DNA from: Pseudomonas sp. GM18
Lineage (GTDB): Bacteria; Pseudomonadota; Gammaproteobacteria; Pseudomonadales; Pseudomonadaceae
Assembly: GCF_000282195.1 (NCBI RefSeq)
Contig: NZ_AKJT01000030.1
Span: forward strand, 19,309-83,308
DNA length: 64,000 nucleotides
Direction: 5' to 3'
The notes beneath the pieces are model-generated. The model was not told the DNA's origin, made no database searches, and was given only the letters and a program-made list of their open reading frames with translations. Of this stretch, positions 37,477 through 46,421 are shown in pieces; the first letter of the stretch is position 1; each line of letters begins with the position of its first letter. Made by a program: the position numbers and the translations under genes.

Positions 37477-38442
37477 TCAGTCAGCCACCTGCTGAGCAGC
37501 GATTTTCCGATCCTCTTTCTCGCTCATGCGACGGAAATACGTCGAGAGCAGCGCCCCGGAAATGTTGTGCCAGACGCTGAACAACGCGCTCGGCACCGCC
37601 GCCAGTGGCGAGAAGTGCGCACTGGCCAGCGCCGCACCCAGGCCGGAGTTCTGCATGCCGACTTCCAGTGCCAGGGATTTACGCTGGGCCAGCGGCAGGT
37701 TGAACAGGCGCCCGGTGAAGTAACCCAGCAAGTAGCCGAAGCTGTTGTGCAGCATCACCACGGCCATGATCAGCAGACCGGATTCGGCAATCTTCGCCTG
37801 GCTGGCAGCCACCACGGCCGTGACGATGATCACGATGCTCACCACCGACACCAGCGGCAACACCTCTACCGCGTGACGAACCCGATCACCGAGCACGCGT
37901 TGGGCAACCACGCCAAGTACGATCGGCAACATTACGACTTGCAGGATCGACCAGAACAGCTCCATGAACGACACCGGCAACCAGGCCGAGGCCAGTAGCC
38001 AGATCAGCGCCGGTGTCAGCAATGGCGCGAGGAGGGTGGTGACGGCGGCAATGGCCACCGACAACGCCAGATCGCCGCGAGCCAGCCAGGTCATCACGTT
38101 CGACGAGGTGCCGCTCGGGCAGCAGCCGACCAGAATCACACCGACAGCAATCTCTGGCGGCAGGTGGAATACCTGGCAGAGCAACCACGCCATGCCGGGC
38201 ATGATCACGAAATGGGCGACCACGCCCAGGGCTACGCGCCACGGATGGCGAGCGACTTCGGCGAAGTCTTCGAGCTTGAGGGTCAGGCCCATGCCGAACA
38301 TCACCAGCCCCAGCAGCGGCACAATGGCGCCTTTCAAGCCGATGAACCAGGCCGGCTGCAGAAACGCCACGATGGCGAAAATCAGTACCCAGTAAGCGAA
38401 GGTGTTGCCGACAAAACGACTCAATGCAGCGAGTGCGCGCAT
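37477..38442 (-). CDS. Bile acid:sodium symporter (BASS) family protein
   Basis: A 321-residue membrane protein of the BASS/ASBT fold with about ten helices. The V-L-V-G-C-C-P-S-G-T-S-S-N-V segment (crossover motif near residue 105) and the later H-N-S-F-G-Y-L-L-G and E-V-G-M-Q-N-S-G-L-G blocks are typical. Pantothenate or keto-acid transport is known in relatives. I start at 38442 (AAGGA seven bases upstream), not at the earlier in-frame codon at 38520. Confidence 0.92.
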   Translation of the reverse strand: MRALAALSRFVGNTFAYWVLIFAIVAFLQPAWFIGLKGAIVPLLGLVMFGMGLTLKLEDFAEVARHPWRVALGVVAHFVIMPGMAWLLCQVFHLPPEIAVGVILVGCCPSGTSSNVMTWLARGDLALSVAIAAVTTLLAPLLTPALIWLLASAWLPVSFMELFWSILQVVMLPIVLGVVAQRVLGDRVRHAVEVLPLVSVVSIVIIVTAVVAASQAKIAESGLLIMAVVMLHNSFGYLLGYFTGRLFNLPLAQRKSLALEVGMQNSGLGAALASAHFSPLAAVPSALFSVWHNISGALLSTYFRRMSEKEDRKIAAQQVAD

Positions 38443-38493
38443 GGTCTGATCCTTGTTATATAAGTGGGATTCCCAGGTTGGAAATCCAATCAA

Positions 38494-38521
38494 TGTGGGA
38501 GCAGGCAAGCCAGCCCCCACA
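38494..38521. repeat. REP-like palindrome
   Basis: TGTGGGAGCAGGC and GCCAGCCCCCACA, an interspersed sequence seen in many P. fluorescens-group intergenic regions, here between rdgC and the BASS gene. Confidence 0.65.
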
Positions 38522-38527
38522 TTTGAT

Positions 38528-38550
38528 CCGGTTCCTTCAAGGGGAACCGG
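38528..38550. other. Short hairpin 3' of rdgC
   Basis: CCGGTTCC and GGAACCGG with a seven-base loop, followed on the plus strand by TTGTTTTT. The T-rich run is on the strand opposite to rdgC, so it fits a plus-strand terminator better than an rdgC terminator. Confidence 0.5.
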
Positions 38551-38556
38551 TTGTTT

Positions 38557-39477
38557 TTAGATCCCTTGCGGGGTCTCTTCACCACCCAACGCTTCAACCA
38601 GTGCCGGCAGGAAGTCGCCGAAGGTCAGCATCATCAGGGTGAAGCTGGCGTCCAGTTGGCCCAGGGCTTCGTCGCCACCGTCCTGTTCCGCCTGATCTTG
38701 CAGCAGGTCTTCGAACTTCAGGCGCTTGACCACCATTTTGTCGTCGAGCACGAACGACAGTTTGTCCTGCCAGGCCAGCGACAGTTGAGTGACCACTTTG
38801 CCGGTGCTCAGGTGCAGCTGGATTTCTTCGCTGGTCAGGTCCTGACGCTTGCAGCGCACGATGCCGCCGTCTTCATGGGTGTCGCGCAGTTCGCACTCGT
38901 CCAGCACAAAGAAATCGTCTGCGGCTTTCTGAGTGGTAACCCACTCGGTCATAGTCGCGGTCGGCGACATCTTCACTGTCAGCGGACGCACCGGCAGCGA
39001 GCCGATCACTTCGCGCAGGGTGGACAGCAAGTCCTCGGCACGTTTCGGGCTGGCCGAGTTAACCAGGATCAGGCCCTGTTTCGGCGCGATGGCGGCGAAG
39101 GTCGACGAGCGACGGATAAAGGCGCGGGGCAGGAAGGCCTGGATGATTTCATCCTTGATCTGATCGCGTTCCTTTTTATAGACCTTGCGCATTTGTTCGG
39201 CTTCGATCTCTTCGACCTTTTCCTTCACTGCGTCACGCACGACGCTGCCCGGCAGAATGCGTTCTTCTTTACGGGCGGCGATCAGCAGGAAGTCTCCGCT
39301 GACGTGTACCAGCGGTGCGTCTTCGCCCTTGCCGAATGGCGCGACGAAACCGTAGGTGGTCAACTCCTGGCTTGCACATGGACGCGCCAGTTTGGTGGCC
39401 AGTGCAGTTTCCAACGCCTCGGCATCAAAAGGCAGATCTTGGGTTAGGCGATAGATAAGCAGGTTTTTGAACCACAT
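38557..39477 (-). CDS. rdgC: Recombination-associated protein RdgC
   Basis: A 306-residue ring-forming DNA-binding protein that modulates RecA. Start at [14 protein letters not shown], the conserved N-terminus; eight extra codons upstream (39501) are unlikely. A charged helical stretch lies near residue 110 ([14 protein letters not shown]). The length agrees with other Pseudomonas RdgC proteins. Located between the BASS gene and the tRNA cluster. Confidence 0.97.
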   Translation of the reverse strand: MWFKNLLIYRLTQDLPFDAEALETALATKLARPCASQELTTYGFVAPFGKGEDAPLVHVSGDFLLIAARKEERILPGSVVRDAVKEKVEEIEAEQMRKVYKKERDQIKDEIIQAFLPRAFIRRSSTFAAIAPKQGLILVNSASPKRAEDLLSTLREVIGSLPVRPLTVKMSPTATMTEWVTTQKAADDFFVLDECELRDTHEDGGIVRCKRQDLTSEEIQLHLSTGKVVTQLSLAWQDKLSFVLDDKMVVKRLKFEDLLQDQAEQDGGDEALGQLDASFTLMMLTFGDFLPALVEALGGEETPQGI

Positions 39478-39636
39478 GGGGTGAGTCTCTCCTTTATACA
39501 AAGGGGGGCATTATTGTCTTCGCCGGGTCATAGGCCAACCCTTCTCTAAGCCTTTGGAAGGCCTGAGAAAATTATTTAAAAAAGTGCTTGCCAGAGGTTG
39601 GGTCGCTCCGTAGAATGCGCGCCACACCGAAGCGAA

Positions 39637-39712
39637 GGGTGATTAGCTCAGCTGGGAGAGCGTCTGCCTTACAAGCAGAATGTCGGCGGTTCGATCCCGT
39701 CATCACCCACCA
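39637..39712 (+). tRNA. tRNA-Val(TAC), copy 1
   Basis: 76-base cloverleaf with encoded CCA. Anticodon loop CTTACAA gives TAC, reading GTA. The 7-bp acceptor stem GGGTGAT / ATCACCC is perfect. A -10-like TAGAAT lies at about 39611-39616. Confidence 0.98.
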
Positions 39713-39731
39713 TTCGTTTCAAGTGTTTAGC

Positions 39732-39808
39732 GCAGCGGTAGTTCAGTCGGTTAGAATACCGGCCTGTCACGCCGGGGGTCGCGGGTTCGAGTCCCGTCCG
39801 CTGCGCCA
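39732..39808 (+). tRNA. tRNA-Asp(GTC), copy 1
   Basis: 77-base cloverleaf with CCA; anticodon loop CTGTCAC gives GTC. Acceptor GCAGCGG / CCGCTGC. Nineteen bases after tRNA-Val, so co-transcribed. Confidence 0.98.
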
Positions 39809-39850
39809 TATTCGGTAACCTGGACCACTGAACGCCAGGTCACCACGGAA

Positions 39851-39874
39851 AAACCCGCTGAGGCGGGTTTTTTT
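39851..39874 (+). terminator. Terminator of the first tRNA pair
   Basis: AAACCCGC and GCGGGTTT around TGAG, then TTTT. Confidence 0.9.
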
Positions 39875-40005
39875 CTGTCTCAAGTTTGTACCTTGTTCCA
39901 TCGGGTTGTGTCGTTTCACCGGTTTTCGGATTTTTTGAAAAAAACTTCAATTAAATCAACACTTTACGAAAACTTGTGGCATAATGCGTCCCGTAACGAA
40001 GCGAA

Positions 40006-40081
40006 GGGTGATTAGCTCAGCTGGGAGAGCGTCTGCCTTACAAGCAGAATGTCGGCGGTTCGATCCCGTCATCACCCACCA
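40006..40081 (+). tRNA. tRNA-Val(TAC), copy 2
   Basis: Identical in sequence to the copy 369 bases upstream. A CATAAT -10-like box stands at 39980-39985 and CTTTAC about 17 bases before it. Confidence 0.98.
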
Positions 40082-40100
40082 TTCGTTTCAAGCGTTTCGC

Positions 40101-40177
40101 GCAGCGGTAGTTCAGTCGGTTAGAATACCGGCCTGTCACGCCGGGGGTCGCGGGTTCGAGTCCCGTCCGCTGCGCCA
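40101..40177 (+). tRNA. tRNA-Asp(GTC), copy 2
   Basis: Identical to copy 1. The intervening spacer is nearly identical too, but the sequence after it has drifted. Confidence 0.98.
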
Positions 40178-40216
40178 TATTCGGTATCTGGAACACTGAA
40201 CGCCAGATCACCACAG

Positions 40217-40243
40217 AAAGCCCGCTTAATGCGGGCTTTTTGC
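40217..40243 (+). terminator. Terminator of the second tRNA pair
   Basis: AAAGCCCGC and GCGGGCTTT around TTAAT, followed by T-rich bases. Its stem differs from the first terminator, although it lies in the same place. Confidence 0.88.
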
Positions 40244-40328
40244 TGTCTGGGATTTGGCTTTGTGCCGGATTCACTGAAAAAGCGACCTGTTCGGGTAAGG
40301 CCAGCAATTTCCGCTATGCCACATTCCT

Positions 40329-40461
40329 TGTAGCAGCTGCCGAAGGCTGCGTTCGGCTGCGTAGCAGTCGTAAAACCAGAGATTGTGGTGTGTCAGGCAG
40401 ACTGCGTCAGTCGATTTCACGACTGCTTCGCAGCCGAACGCAGCCTTCGGCAGCTGCTACA
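40329..40461. repeat. REP pair (inverted)
   Basis: TGTAGCAGCTGCCGAAGGCTG on the left is repeated in reverse at the right end. Similar to the pair at 19956-20095. Confidence 0.85.
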
Positions 40462-40488
40462 GATCTCATTCCGGCTTAAGTGTCTTGT

Positions 40489-41625
40489 TCATTGTTCGGC
40501 GTTGCGGCTGTGCCGGTAGTCACTCACGGCTTCGTACACCGCTTTGCGTAACCGGTTGATGCCGCCAATCGGCCGATGGGCTTCAAGGCCGAACCATGGG
40601 TTGAACGACAGGTTGTCGCATTGCAGATTCAGCGCCGGGGTGTCGAAATCCTGGGCGGGCAGCTTGATCCTGGCCACGGTTTCGAAGGGTGCGTCGCGTT
40701 CACGCCACTCGATGCTGGTGTCTTCGATCGGCATGTACTGGCCCGGATCCTGACGCTGAACCTGTAGAACGAAACAGGCCGGCACCCGGTCAGTCGACAA
40801 CTGCTGGTTCAACGCGCTGCGCAAAAAATTTGGCAGGTTTTGATTTTGCGTGGGCAACGTGTAGGCCGGGCAACTATCAGGATCCGGCAACACCCGGAAT
40901 TTGACGTTGGCCTCACCAAACTTGTACGGCGAAACCGAAAAGTAGGTGGTCTGGGTCGGGCTTGCCGGGGCGGGGGAGAGTGTCGCCAGTGCAATAAACA
41001 GGTGGCGAACCTGCCAGGTGCGCGGGTCCCAAGCCGGGAAGAACGCCATCACCTTTTTTCCGTCAGCCTGAGCGGCCACGTTCTGACGATACTCGGCGAC
41101 GTCGCTGACAAAGAAGTTCGGATGGTTGAACATCACGAAATCCTGTTCGTTACGCCCTTGTCGATCACTCAGCAGCTGTTTACCCGGCACATCGAACAAC
41201 TTGATCGCCATGCCCCGGGCATCGCGGATGCTGTCGAACTGCGGATAGGCATTGCCATTGGACAGCCGCATCGTCGCTTGCCAGGTTTTGCCGGGTTCGC
41301 TGAACACGCCTTGGCGCAGCGCTGTCGCCAGATCCGGCAACACCTGAACCTCGGCTTTCACGCAGCCATGGGCCTTGGCATGGGCGTCGCGTAGATAGCG
41401 GGTACTTTCTCGGTGTTGATCGACGATCCGTACCGCCGTCTGGATGATGTCCCGGGTCATCGCCGCTTCGCCGTCCGGAATCAGCTCTTCAGCCGACACC
41501 GGGCCGCGATGCTGCCAGGCGGACCACGCCATGGTCAGTGCCCAGCCGAGTACCCCCAGACCCAACAACCACAGCAGGGTTTTACCAAGGAAGGCACCCA
41601 GACGCAGCCAGAGCGTGATCAGCAT
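40489..41625 (-). CDS. Catalase-like domain protein (y4iL type), membrane anchored
   Basis: A 378-residue protein with an N-terminal hydrophobic helix (residues about 5-33) and a catalase-fold domain. The R-L-S-N-G-N-A-Y-P-Q-F-D-S-I-R-D-A-R-G-M-A-I-K block is the usual catalase heme-pocket region. I cannot find the proximal-tyrosine segment near the C-terminus nor a clear distal His-Ala-Lys motif, so heme binding and catalase activity are unproven. It starts three bases after the upstream cytochrome c gene stop, so the pair is one operon. Confidence 0.8.
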   Translation of the reverse strand: MLITLWLRLGAFLGKTLLWLLGLGVLGWALTMAWSAWQHRGPVSAEELIPDGEAAMTRDIIQTAVRIVDQHRESTRYLRDAHAKAHGCVKAEVQVLPDLATALRQGVFSEPGKTWQATMRLSNGNAYPQFDSIRDARGMAIKLFDVPGKQLLSDRQGRNEQDFVMFNHPNFFVSDVAEYRQNVAAQADGKKVMAFFPAWDPRTWQVRHLFIALATLSPAPASPTQTTYFSVSPYKFGEANVKFRVLPDPDSCPAYTLPTQNQNLPNFLRSALNQQLSTDRVPACFVLQVQRQDPGQYMPIEDTSIEWRERDAPFETVARIKLPAQDFDTPALNLQCDNLSFNPWFGLEAHRPIGGINRLRKAVYEAVSDYRHSRNAEQ

Positions 41626-41628
41626 GGA

Positions 41629-43479
41629 TCAATCCTTTTGACTAATGAGGTGGTCTGGCAATTGCGACTCCAGCGGGCCGCCCAACACTTTCAAGTATTC
41701 CAGCAGCGCCCAGCGCTCTTGCGGTTGCAGCAGGCGACCGATCACGCCATTACCGCGCTCGCCTGCGCGGAATTCGTGACCGCTGTTGTGGTTGCCGGTA
41801 ATGCGCGTGTCGAACACAAAACCGTTGTTGAAGGCTTCGGTGCGATAGCCCAAGTGTTTGGGATCGTATTCGAAGGTGCCCTTGTAGAACGTTGTTGCGC
41901 GTTCATCCTGGGGCGAGAGAAGTTGGTAAATGCTCGGCACCGAACCGTTGTGCAGGAACGGTGGCGTGGCCCAGACGCCCGCCAATGGTCGGGCTTTATA
42001 GCTGCGCAATTCCTGAACGCCGATAGGCAGGCCGAAACCGTCCAGGTTTGGACGCTCCGCTGGCGTCACATTGGCTGCGCGGTAGGCCTGGTTCCCCACG
42101 AAAGCAGTGACGTAGGCCAGCCCCTTGGCCACAGACAACTGGCTCAAATCCAAGGGTTCCGTGGGTTTTGGATGCAGTTGCACGTCCAGTTGCGCAAGCT
42201 CTGCCGGATCCCACTTCAAGGCCGTCAGATCGAAGCGATGGTCGGCAATATTGTTGGCGGCGCCGGGGTCTGTGCCAATCACCTCCACGGGCAGCAATTT
42301 CAGATGTTGCACCGGTCTGCCGTCGCTTTGGGTGACGCGGGGTATGTGGCATCCGGCGCAGTTTTCAGCGAATAGAGCGCGGCCTTTCGCGGCCAGGGGC
42401 TTGTCGATGGTGCCCAGCAGGGCTTCTGGCCAGGCGGGTGGCTTGAGTCGTTGCAGGGTTTGTTCGATCCGGTGCAGATCGCGCACCCGGACGCTGGACG
42501 GGTAGCGGTCGTCGCCCTTGAGGGGCTGCCCACTGCCGTCGAAGAAATTCAGCGTGGCGCCGACACCCAGAGCCTCGCCAATGTTGCGGGCCATCGGTTG
42601 CTGCGCCGAACCGTTCCACTGCACCCAGTCGAAGGTCCACATGTCCCACAGTTGCGGGTAGTCCACCGGCGCGTTGGCCACGCGGTAGTTGGCCGGCGAA
42701 ATGGCGTCGCCGAAGCTGGCGTTGGCAATGCGCCCGAAGGCGTCGGTACGGCCGGGGCCTTCTTCGGTGGGGTAGAGCCCGCGATGGGTGTCGTTCCAGG
42801 CCACCTTCAAGAAGGTATCGAGTGAGATTTTGAAGTCCTGGCGTAGCTGTTGATGCCGGGCGTCGTAGTCCTGACCCAAAACATTGCGCGCGAAACGTTC
42901 GAATTTCCACGGGTTGTAATAAGTCGAGGCGAGGCTGGCCACCAGTGCCTGGCCGAAGCTGCCGCCACGCAGGGTCGGGACGCTGGACGGCAACACATGC
43001 TGGGCCGAGCCGCCGTCGATGCGCACGGCCTGGCCATTGAAGCGCAATTCGCCGGTGTGGCAGGCGGCGCAGGTGATGTCCAGAAACTCTTCCTGGCTGC
43101 CAGGGTTTTGATGACGGGCAAAACCGACGGGCAGGTTACCAGGATTGTTTGGTGTGGCTTTCTGGCCTGGATCGATCAGAAAACCAAAGCGTGCGAGGTA
43201 TTCGGGAGCGGCGAATCGTTTTTGCGAGAAGGGCAGTTCGAGGGCGTTGAACCAGTCATAGCGCAAGCCTTTGACCTGGGTGCCTTGAGGCGTGAAATAG
43301 TAGGCTTGGCGGTCTGCGGCACTCCATTGCTCCAGGTAATGCACCTGTTGCGCCGGTGACCAGGCCGGCAATTTCGGGTTGGCGACGTAGTACAGCACCA
43401 CCGCAAGGCCCAGCCCCAGCAGTACTGCGATCAGAATCAGCAAGCGGAATATGAGGCGCAAGATAAACATCCTTGTCAA
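41629..43479 (-). CDS. Di-heme cytochrome c (peroxidase-like), membrane anchored
   Basis: A 616-residue protein with an N-terminal transmembrane helix and two c-type heme motifs, C-A-A-C-H (near residue 138) and C-A-G-C-H (near residue 370). The second half has the G-V-W-A-T-P-P-F-L-H-N-G-S-V-P block common to di-heme peroxidase-like proteins. Start: a TTG at 43479 has AGAGGT 6-7 bases upstream, better spaced than the ATG three codons later. Likely periplasmic electron carrier or oxidase; partner is the catalase-like gene after it. Confidence 0.85.
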   Translation of the reverse strand: MTRMFILRLIFRLLILIAVLLGLGLAVVLYYVANPKLPAWSPAQQVHYLEQWSAADRQAYYFTPQGTQVKGLRYDWFNALELPFSQKRFAAPEYLARFGFLIDPGQKATPNNPGNLPVGFARHQNPGSQEEFLDITCAACHTGELRFNGQAVRIDGGSAQHVLPSSVPTLRGGSFGQALVASLASTYYNPWKFERFARNVLGQDYDARHQQLRQDFKISLDTFLKVAWNDTHRGLYPTEEGPGRTDAFGRIANASFGDAISPANYRVANAPVDYPQLWDMWTFDWVQWNGSAQQPMARNIGEALGVGATLNFFDGSGQPLKGDDRYPSSVRVRDLHRIEQTLQRLKPPAWPEALLGTIDKPLAAKGRALFAENCAGCHIPRVTQSDGRPVQHLKLLPVEVIGTDPGAANNIADHRFDLTALKWDPAELAQLDVQLHPKPTEPLDLSQLSVAKGLAYVTAFVGNQAYRAANVTPAERPNLDGFGLPIGVQELRSYKARPLAGVWATPPFLHNGSVPSIYQLLSPQDERATTFYKGTFEYDPKHLGYRTEAFNNGFVFDTRITGNHNSGHEFRAGERGNGVIGRLLQPQERWALLEYLKVLGGPLESQLPDHLISQKD

Positions 43480-43730
43480 TTTGTACCTCTCTTATGCCTC
43501 AGCTGACGAAGTGCGGCAAGAGGCCATTACGCCAAGGGCTGTGGGAACCGGCATCTGGGTCTGTGAGAGCCAGATGACAGAAGCTTCATCCTTCTAATCC
43601 CGAAATGCGTTTAAACACCTGAACTTATCGGAAGTTTCCTGCTCTCATGCCGGTAGCCATTGGTCGTGGCCGCCTGATAAGCTCGCGGCTTTACTCGATT
43701 GCCCTTTAGGCGCATGAACAAGGAAATAGC

Positions 43731-44444
43731 ATGAAACAGCATCGGTTGGCGGCGGCGGTGGCCCTGGTTGGCCTGGTACTTGCGGGTTGTGATTCGCAGA
43801 CCAGCGTAGAGCTGAAAACCCCGGCGCAAAAAGCTTCCTACGGCATTGGCCTGAACATGGGCAAAAGCCTGGCTCAGGAAGGCATGGATGATCTGGACTC
43901 CAAAGCCGTAGCCCAAGGCATCGAAGATGCCGTCGGCAAGAAAGAACAGAAACTGAAGGATGAGGAACTGGTTGAAGCCTTCGCAGCGCTGCAGAAGCGT
44001 GCCGAAGAGCGTTTGGCCAAGATGAGCGAAGAGTCGGCAGCCGCCGGCAAAAAATTCCTCGAAGAGAATGGCAAGAAAGCCGGTGTCGTCACCACGGCTT
44101 CCGGCCTGCAATACGAAGTGGTCAAGAAGGCCGATGGCCCACAGCCTAAGCCGACCGACGTAGTGACTGTTCACTACACCGGTAAACTGACCAACGGCAC
44201 CGTTTTCGACAGTTCCGTCGAGCGCGGCAGCCCGATCGATCTGCCGGTCAGCGGTGTGATTCCGGGTTGGGTCGAAGGCCTGCAACTGATGCACGTTGGC
44301 GAGAAGTACAAACTGTACATCCCTAGCGACCTGGCTTACGGCGCCCAAAGCCCTAGCCCGGCGATTCCAGCCAACTCGGTGCTGGTATTCGACCTGGAGC
44401 TGCTGGCCATCAAGGATCCAGCCAAACAAGACGACGCCAAGTAA
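43731..44444 (+). CDS. FKBP-type peptidyl-prolyl isomerase (lipoprotein)
   Basis: A 237-residue FkpA/FklB-type isomerase. A lipobox L-V-L-A-G-C puts the lipid on Cys20; a dimerising helical domain (about 30-110) is followed by the FKBP domain (about 125-230) with V-H-Y-T-G-K-L-T-N-G-T-V-F-D-S-S and G-V-I-P-G-W-V-E-G-L-Q. Predicted periplasmic folding helper. AAGGA is about 8 bases before the ATG. Confidence 0.95.
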   Translation: MKQHRLAAAVALVGLVLAGCDSQTSVELKTPAQKASYGIGLNMGKSLAQEGMDDLDSKAVAQGIEDAVGKKEQKLKDEELVEAFAALQKRAEERLAKMSEESAAAGKKFLEENGKKAGVVTTASGLQYEVVKKADGPQPKPTDVVTVHYTGKLTNGTVFDSSVERGSPIDLPVSGVIPGWVEGLQLMHVGEKYKLYIPSDLAYGAQSPSPAIPANSVLVFDLELLAIKDPAKQDDAK

Positions 44445-44460
44445 TCCGCGTCTGCTCTGA

Positions 44461-44492
44461 CAACAACGCCTCGCTTATGCGGGGCGTTGTTG
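44461..44492 (+). terminator. Terminator-like hairpin of the FKBP gene
   Basis: CAACAACGCCTCGC and GCGGGGCGTTGTTG around TTAT. The arms are strong but no long T-run follows, so termination strength is uncertain. Confidence 0.6.
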
Positions 44493-44694
44493 CATCTGGG
44501 GTTCAGTGAAGGTAAACAAAGCGAACGGATGCGGTACGCTGGAGTCATAGCCAGTGAGAGTGCCCGAGCTAGACGGACCGGTGCGCCAAGTCAATGAAAT
44601 CTTGGGTTTTTTTATGTGAGTAAAAAACGCCCGATCTGAGCAGGGCCCTTGTGAAACGGGGCTTCCAGCGGTGAAATGCAGCTCTGTTCACAAG

Positions 44695-44719
44695 GTTATC
44701 CACAATTTGTGTGGATAAC
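44695..44719. promoter_or_regulatory. Inverted DnaA-box pair, copy B
   Basis: Perfect palindrome GTTATCCACA, ATTTG, TGTGGATAAC. Each arm contains the DnaA consensus TTATCCACA. It ends 19 bases before the ykvA start. Confidence 0.6.
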
Positions 44720-44738
44720 ATTTCAGTGGGAGGAAAAA

Positions 44739-45194
44739 ATGAAAATGCCCTGGAATTTCGCCCGTTTCCTGCCACTGGCCGGGCGCCTGCTCGCCCGTGG
44801 TCGTCTGCCGACCCTGCTGTTCGCGGTTGCCAGCAAAGGTGCCAGCCAGGGCAATCGTCTGGGCAAACTCAAGGACGATCTGCGCTTGTTACAGGCACTC
44901 TGCCTGGCCTACTGGCGTGGCGAGTACCGGGCCATCAGCCCGAAAGCGCTGGTTTCAGTGGTGGCCGGCCTGATGTATTTCCTGAGCCCGGTGGATGCGA
45001 TCCCGGATTTCATCCCGGTGTTCGGCATGCTCGACGACATTGCCGTGCTGGCCTGGCTGATGAAAGTCCTCGATGACGAACTCAACGCCTTCCGCGCCTG
45101 GCGCAATCGTCAGGCGCCGGAAAAACTCGCGGTGGTTGAACGCCTGCCCGATACCCCGGAACAACTGCAACTTCAGGGGCCGAAAAAAAACTGA
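44739..45194 (+). CDS. YkvA family protein (DUF1232)
   Basis: A 151-residue small membrane protein. The DUF1232 motif S-P-V-D-A-I-P-D-F-I-P-V-F-G-M-L-D-D is at about residues 84-101, embedded in hydrophobic segments. Function unknown. ATG with AGGA six bases upstream; the frame is open from 44676, but that stretch contains the DnaA-box palindrome and has no ribosome site. The next gene starts 112 bases downstream. Confidence 0.9.
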   Translation: MKMPWNFARFLPLAGRLLARGRLPTLLFAVASKGASQGNRLGKLKDDLRLLQALCLAYWRGEYRAISPKALVSVVAGLMYFLSPVDAIPDFIPVFGMLDDIAVLAWLMKVLDDELNAFRAWRNRQAPEKLAVVERLPDTPEQLQLQGPKKN

Positions 45195-45306
45195 ACCGAT
45201 TCAGGATCATCCATATTCATACCCCCCGCGACCTTGGCCGCTGTTAGGATTACACTTCTAGGGAAAAGTGCCGACTCGCTACGTGTCGTTGTCCTACGGG
45301 GTAGTC

Positions 45307-45648
45307 ATGGATATTCAGATAATTACACGCGAAGGCGAACCAGAATATGCGGTTCTGCCATGGGCTCAGTATCAGGCTCTACTGAAAGCAGCAGGCATCA
45401 ACGAACAACCACCGCGCGAAGCCACAGTGCGTCCCGCGGCCACATCAGACCAGACTCTTCCGGGTCTGGATCAACTACGCAGTTTGCGCGAAGGGAAGGG
45501 CATCGCCATTGAGGCGCTTGCCCGCACGGTAGGCATCAGCCCGTCATATCTCGCCTTGATCGAAAGCGGTGAGCGTCAACCTGACGCTGCTATTCGCCGC
45601 AGCCTCGCCTGGGAATTGACGGTGCCGGGATGGAGGGATGAATCGTGA
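45307..45648 (+). CDS. Helix-turn-helix (XRE-type) regulator
   Basis: A 113-residue protein. The N-terminus (I-I-T-R-E-G-E-P-E-Y-A-V-L-P-W-A-Q-Y-Q-A-L) looks like antitoxin DNA-binding partners; the C-terminal half is a Cro/CI helix-turn-helix (I-E-A-L-A-R-T-V-G-I-S-P-S-Y-L-A-L-I-E-S-G-E-R-Q). First of three overlapping genes. No toxin motif is evident in the next two. Confidence 0.87.
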   Translation: MDIQIITREGEPEYAVLPWAQYQALLKAAGINEQPPREATVRPAATSDQTLPGLDQLRSLREGKGIAIEALARTVGISPSYLALIESGERQPDAAIRRSLAWELTVPGWRDES

Positions 45649-46016
45649 GCGTACGCATCAGTCGTCAACATTGGGATGGATTGTTGGGGGAACTGGATCA
45701 GGCGCGCCGTCAGCGCCATCTTTTGACGTATCGGGCATTGCTGGAGCGTTTGCAGCTACCCACGCCCGCCATGCAAACCCTGACCGCCGCCCTTGAACAC
45801 CTGGCCGCGCTGGACGCCAAGGCCGAGCAGCCGCTGCGCAGCTCGCTGGTGATCAGCCAGGGCGCCAGCCGCTTGCCGCGCACTGGCTTCTTCGAATGTG
45901 TCGAGCGCCTCGGGCGCTTCTCCGGACCGTCCGACGGCGTGGCTGCCGCGTCCTGGCATGCCTCGGAAGTGGTGCGGGTGTTCGAATACGAGTACCCCGA
46001 GTCGGCGGAAGCCTGA
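45645..46016 (+). CDS. Conserved hypothetical protein
   Basis: A 123-residue protein starting at GTG and overlapping the helix-turn-helix gene stop by four bases. The N-terminal part (L-L-G-E-L-D-Q-A-R-R-Q-R-H-L-L-T-Y-R-A-L-L-E-R-L-Q-L-P) is a helical segment; no named domain. Ends directly at the next start. I do not know its function; the gene order regulator-unknown-Sel1 looks stable in pseudomonads from memory. Confidence 0.8.
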   Translation: MSVRISRQHWDGLLGELDQARRQRHLLTYRALLERLQLPTPAMQTLTAALEHLAALDAKAEQPLRSSLVISQGASRLPRTGFFECVERLGRFSGPSDGVAAASWHASEVVRVFEYEYPESAEA

Positions 46017-46421
46017 GTGTTTCTACGACTCAAGGCGCGGACCGGTTACTGGCTGGCCCGCCGGTTGTTCCACTGGTCGTGGTTTGTGCGCCAGCCGCGA
46101 GGCTGGCGTTGGCTCGAGGGCCAGTTCGCGCGCATGGCGAACCTGGGGGATGTCGGCGCCCAGAGCTTCTACGGCCACATCCTGACCTTTCGCGGCGTCG
46201 GTCTTGGGGCGCGCGAGGAGGGGGTGCGATTGTTGCGCCTGGCGGCGTTGGCGGGGGATGGCAAGGCGGCGTATCAGGTTGGCGTGATCAGCCTGGCCGG
46301 GACGCCGAGCAAGGCGCCGGATCCGGTGGAAGCGGCTCGGTTTTGGCGTATTGCTTTGAAGGCTGGGCATCCGTTGGCTGAGATGAAGTTGAAAGGGTTG
46401 GCGGGTGGAGATGCTGAGTAG
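46017..46421 (+). CDS. Sel1-repeat protein
   Basis: A 134-residue protein starting with GTG at the base after the upstream stop. Two Sel1-like repeats are visible (G-A-R-E-E-G-V-R-L-L-R-L-A-A-L-A-G-D-G-K and D-P-V-E-A-A-R-F-W-R-I-A-L-K-A-G-H-P). The N-terminus is rich in Trp and Arg. It is the last gene before the AT-rich island. Confidence 0.85.
   Translation: MFLRLKARTGYWLARRLFHWSWFVRQPRGWRWLEGQFARMANLGDVGAQSFYGHILTFRGVGLGAREEGVRLLRLAALAGDGKAAYQVGVISLAGTPSKAPDPVEAARFWRIALKAGHPLAEMKLKGLAGGDAE

Noticed and set aside
39588..40199. Protein-like frames over the tRNA cluster
   Set aside because: They are translations of the tRNA genes themselves.
45307..46421. Toxin-antitoxin module
   Set aside because: The first gene has an antitoxin-like helix-turn-helix, but neither following gene shows a toxin fold and the set looks like core genome.
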